Below, one piece after another: positions 5,998-7,118 of a DNA stretch of 7,118 nucleotides. The stretch's first letter is position 1, and each line of letters starts with the position of its first letter. The DNA is from an uncultured Clostridia bacterium (GTDB lineage Bacteria > Bacillota > Clostridia > UBA1381): positions 1 to 7,118 of the forward strand of contig CALXUL010000248.1 of assembly GCA_944391635.1 (NCBI GenBank), written 5' to 3'. The notes beneath the pieces were generated by a model. It made no database searches. It saw only the letters and a program-made list of their open reading frames with translations, and had not been told where the DNA came from. The position numbers were made by a program, and so were the translations under genes.

Positions 5998-6039
5998 TTT
6001 TGTCGAATTTTATACTGCGAAAGTTTAAATTCGACAAAA
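5998..6039. promoter_or_regulatory. Paired inverted Spo0A boxes upstream of spoIIA
   Basis: Two perfect copies of the Spo0A box TGTCGAA: one on the plus strand (6001-6007) and one on the minus strand (6030-6036). They lie within a 13-bp perfect inverted repeat (5998-6010 and 6027-6039) with a 16-nt spacer. The downstream box ends about 20 nt before the sigma-H -35 element. In B. subtilis, phosphorylated Spo0A binds such boxes to activate spoIIA, so an activator role is likely here. Confidence 0.85.
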
Positions 6040-6055
6040 GCTCTGTAATTTTTTC

Positions 6056-6084
6056 AAAGGGTTTTGCTTTAATAAAAAGAATAT
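6056..6084 (+). promoter_or_regulatory. Sigma-H promoter of the spoIIA operon
   Basis: The -35 AAAGGGTTT (6056-6064) matches RnAGGAwww at all but one position. After an 11-nt spacer, the -10 AAAGAATAT (6076-6084) matches RnnGAATww completely. Transcription should start around 6090, giving a leader of about 40 nt with AAAGGAGG at 6113-6120. No sigma-A promoter competes in this stretch. Confidence 0.78.
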
Positions 6085-6129
6085 TATTAAAGCAGGCGCA
6101 AACGATAATTTTAAAGGAGGACAGGCTAT

Positions 6130-6459
6130 ATGAATATTATAGAAACAGATAAAAACGCCCTGCTCGTCACACCGGAAGGAGAGCTTGACCATCATCTTGC
6201 TGGAAAAATGCGCACAGAAATTGATAAAAAGCTCGGACGCGGAATTATAAATATCATATTTGACTTTTCGCATCTAAGTTTTATGGACAGCTCCGGTATA
6301 GGTATGATAATGGGGCGTTACAAACGCATACAAAAACTCGGCGGTCGCGTAATAATTGCAGCTCCAAAACCGCAGGTTAAAAGAATAATTGAAATGTCGG
6401 GGCTTCTGGGAATAATTCAAATTTCGCCAAGCGTGAAACAAGCGCTTCGCAAGCTGTAA
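6130..6459 (+). CDS. spoIIAA: SpoIIAA, anti-anti-sigma factor for sigma-F
   Basis: A 109-residue STAS-domain protein that releases sigma-F from SpoIIAB in the forespore. The conserved EGELDHHLA (17-24) and the phosphorylation loop SFMDSSGIGMIMGRYK (50-65) are nearly those of B. subtilis. Ser54 corresponds to the Bacillus Ser58 that SpoIIAB phosphorylates and SpoIIE dephosphorylates. VKRIIEMSGL (83-92) is also characteristic. The ATG at 6130 follows AAAGGAGG at a 9-nt spacing. It is the first gene of the operon, 12 nt ahead of spoIIAB, behind Spo0A boxes and a sigma-H promoter, so it should be transcribed before asymmetric division. The length matches the family (about 110-117) and nothing is missing. 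Confidence 0.96.
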   Translation: MNIIETDKNALLVTPEGELDHHLAGKMRTEIDKKLGRGIINIIFDFSHLSFMDSSGIGMIMGRYKRIQKLGGRVIIAAPKPQVKRIIEMSGLLGIIQISPSVKQALRKL

Positions 6460-6471
6460 AGGGGTGAGGAT

Positions 6472-6906
6472 ATGGAAAACAAATTTAATATGGAATTTAT
6501 GGGTCTTTCAGAAAATGAAGCTTTGGCTCGTACGGTAACGGCAGCATTTATAACTAGTCTTGACCCTACAGTAGAAGAACTTTCTGAACTTAAAACCGCA
6601 GTTTCAGAAGCCGTCACAAACGCGATAGTCCATGCCTATCCCGATGGCGTTGGTATGGTAGGGCTTTCTGGGCGCATTTGCGGCAAAAAGGTATACATTA
6701 CCGTAAGTGATACAGGAATCGGCATTGATGACATAGAACGGGCAAGGGAGCCGCTATATACCGGAAAGCCTGAACAGGAACGTTCAGGGCTTGGTTTTTC
6801 AATTATGGAAAGTTTCTGTGACCAAATTGATGTTAAAAGTAAATGCGGCAGTGGTACAGTCGTCACACTGATTAAGCAGATCGGAGGCAATAAGGGAGAG
6901 GAGTAA
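6472..6906 (+). CDS. spoIIAB: SpoIIAB, anti-sigma-F factor and SpoIIAA kinase
   Basis: A 144-residue GHKL-fold serine kinase that binds sigma-F and keeps it inactive, and phosphorylates SpoIIAA with ATP. The N box is EAVTNAIVHAY with Glu46 and Asn50, the same numbering as in B. subtilis. The G1 box is DTGIG (80-84), with the ATP-lid and G2 region ERSGLGFSIMESF (103-115). Arg20, which in Bacillus contacts both SpoIIAA and sigma-F, is kept in the segment ALARTVTAAF. The ATG at 6472 is preceded by GGGGTGAGGA immediately upstream, a rather close ribosome site. It lies 12 nt after spoIIAA and 4 nt before spoIIAC, which keeps partner proteins in balance by co-translation. Full length. Confidence 0.96.
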   Translation: MENKFNMEFMGLSENEALARTVTAAFITSLDPTVEELSELKTAVSEAVTNAIVHAYPDGVGMVGLSGRICGKKVYITVSDTGIGIDDIERAREPLYTGKPEQERSGLGFSIMESFCDQIDVKSKCGSGTVVTLIKQIGGNKGEE

Positions 6907-6910
6907 TCTG

Positions 6911-7118
6911 ATGGACAGGAATTTAATGCTTATCAATCTCGCGCAGGACGGCAACTCTCATGCTCAGGACATACTCTGCCGCGAAAATATAAGACTTGTC
7001 CAAAGTATAGCAGCGCGCTTTACCGGTCGTGGCACTGAACTATGCGACCTTGTACAGATAGGTTCGCTTGGACTTATTAAAGCCATAAAAGGCTTCGATC
7101 TAACACGCGGTCTTAAAT
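6911..7118 (+). CDS. spoIIAC: RNA polymerase sigma-F (SpoIIAC), 3' part outside window
   Basis: The first 69 codons of the forespore sigma factor; the frame is open to the window end. The ATG at 6911 lies 4 nt after the spoIIAB stop, with GAGGAG (6898-6903) inside the end of spoIIAB at a 7-nt spacing. Residues 22-69 cover the start of sigma region 2: LCRENIRLVQSIAARF, then GTELCDLVQIGSLGLIKAIKGFD (41-63), the 'DL.Q.G..GL..A...FD' pattern of region 2.2 that binds core polymerase. The N-terminus is shorter than in B. subtilis sigma-F. Identity rests on this motif plus the operon position after spoIIAA and spoIIAB; the closely related sigma-G and sigma-E cannot follow SpoIIAB in a spoIIA operon. 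Confidence 0.93.
   Translation, partial: MDRNLMLINLAQDGNSHAQDILCRENIRLVQSIAARFTGRGTELCDLVQIGSLGLIKAIKGFDLTRGLK

Larger units (their letters stand above)
5563..6129. other. Intergenic stretch with a gene relic and the spoIIA control region
   Basis: About 570 bp with no intact gene. It holds the ribosome site of the 48-codon gene (about 5571-5577), a decayed phosphatase fragment on the minus strand (5684-5863), AT-rich sequence at 5867-5990 in which I see nothing convincing, and from 5998 the Spo0A boxes, sigma-H promoter and ribosome site of spoIIA. Confidence 0.7.

Overview
The window looks like chromosome from a low-GC, spore-forming member of the Clostridia (Bacillota). The evidence is a complete spoIIAA-spoIIAB pair running into spoIIAC, a PdaA-type spore-cortex deacetylase, consensus sigma-A promoters, strong Shine-Dalgarno sites, hairpin/T-tract terminators and AT-rich intergenic DNA. 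I see no insertion sequence, tRNA, rRNA, CRISPR array or phage gene. I would not name a genus from this sequence.

Left part (1-1700). Two bacterial-microcompartment genes run leftward off the window: a EutS/PduU-type shell protein and the small GTPase EutP, in the same S-then-P order that opens the Salmonella eut operon. They leave from a promoter at 858-886 that is divergent from a perfect consensus promoter at 1034-1062. The second promoter serves an SCP2-like protein with a long Lys/Ala-rich, histone-H1-like tail. That gene ends in two stacked terminators; the second is a 19-bp perfect palindrome shared with the convergent pdaA.

Middle part (1700-5400). On the minus strand a two-OB-fold SSB-like gene is followed by the lipoprotein deacetylase pdaA. 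Divergent from them, ftsH (membrane AAA+ zinc protease) has its own sigma-A promoter and terminator. Facing ftsH is a 48-codon gene for a tiny Cys/Asn-rich protein with one membrane helix.

Right part (5560-7118). About 570 bp without an intact gene holds a 59-codon decayed inositol-monophosphatase C-terminus, then a compact sporulation control region: two perfect Spo0A boxes (TGTCGAA) in inverted orientation, a sigma-H-type promoter, and the tightly packed spoIIAA-spoIIAB-spoIIAC operon. The encoded proteins form the anti-anti-sigma / anti-sigma / sigma-F switch that sets forespore gene expression. pdaA is a known late forespore function in Bacillus, so two parts of the window belong to the same developmental programme.

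The window is mostly well-understood housekeeping, sporulation and microcompartment biology. The least explained items are the SCP2 protein with a basic tail, the 48-aa Cys-rich membrane protein, and the phosphatase relic next to the spoIIA control region.
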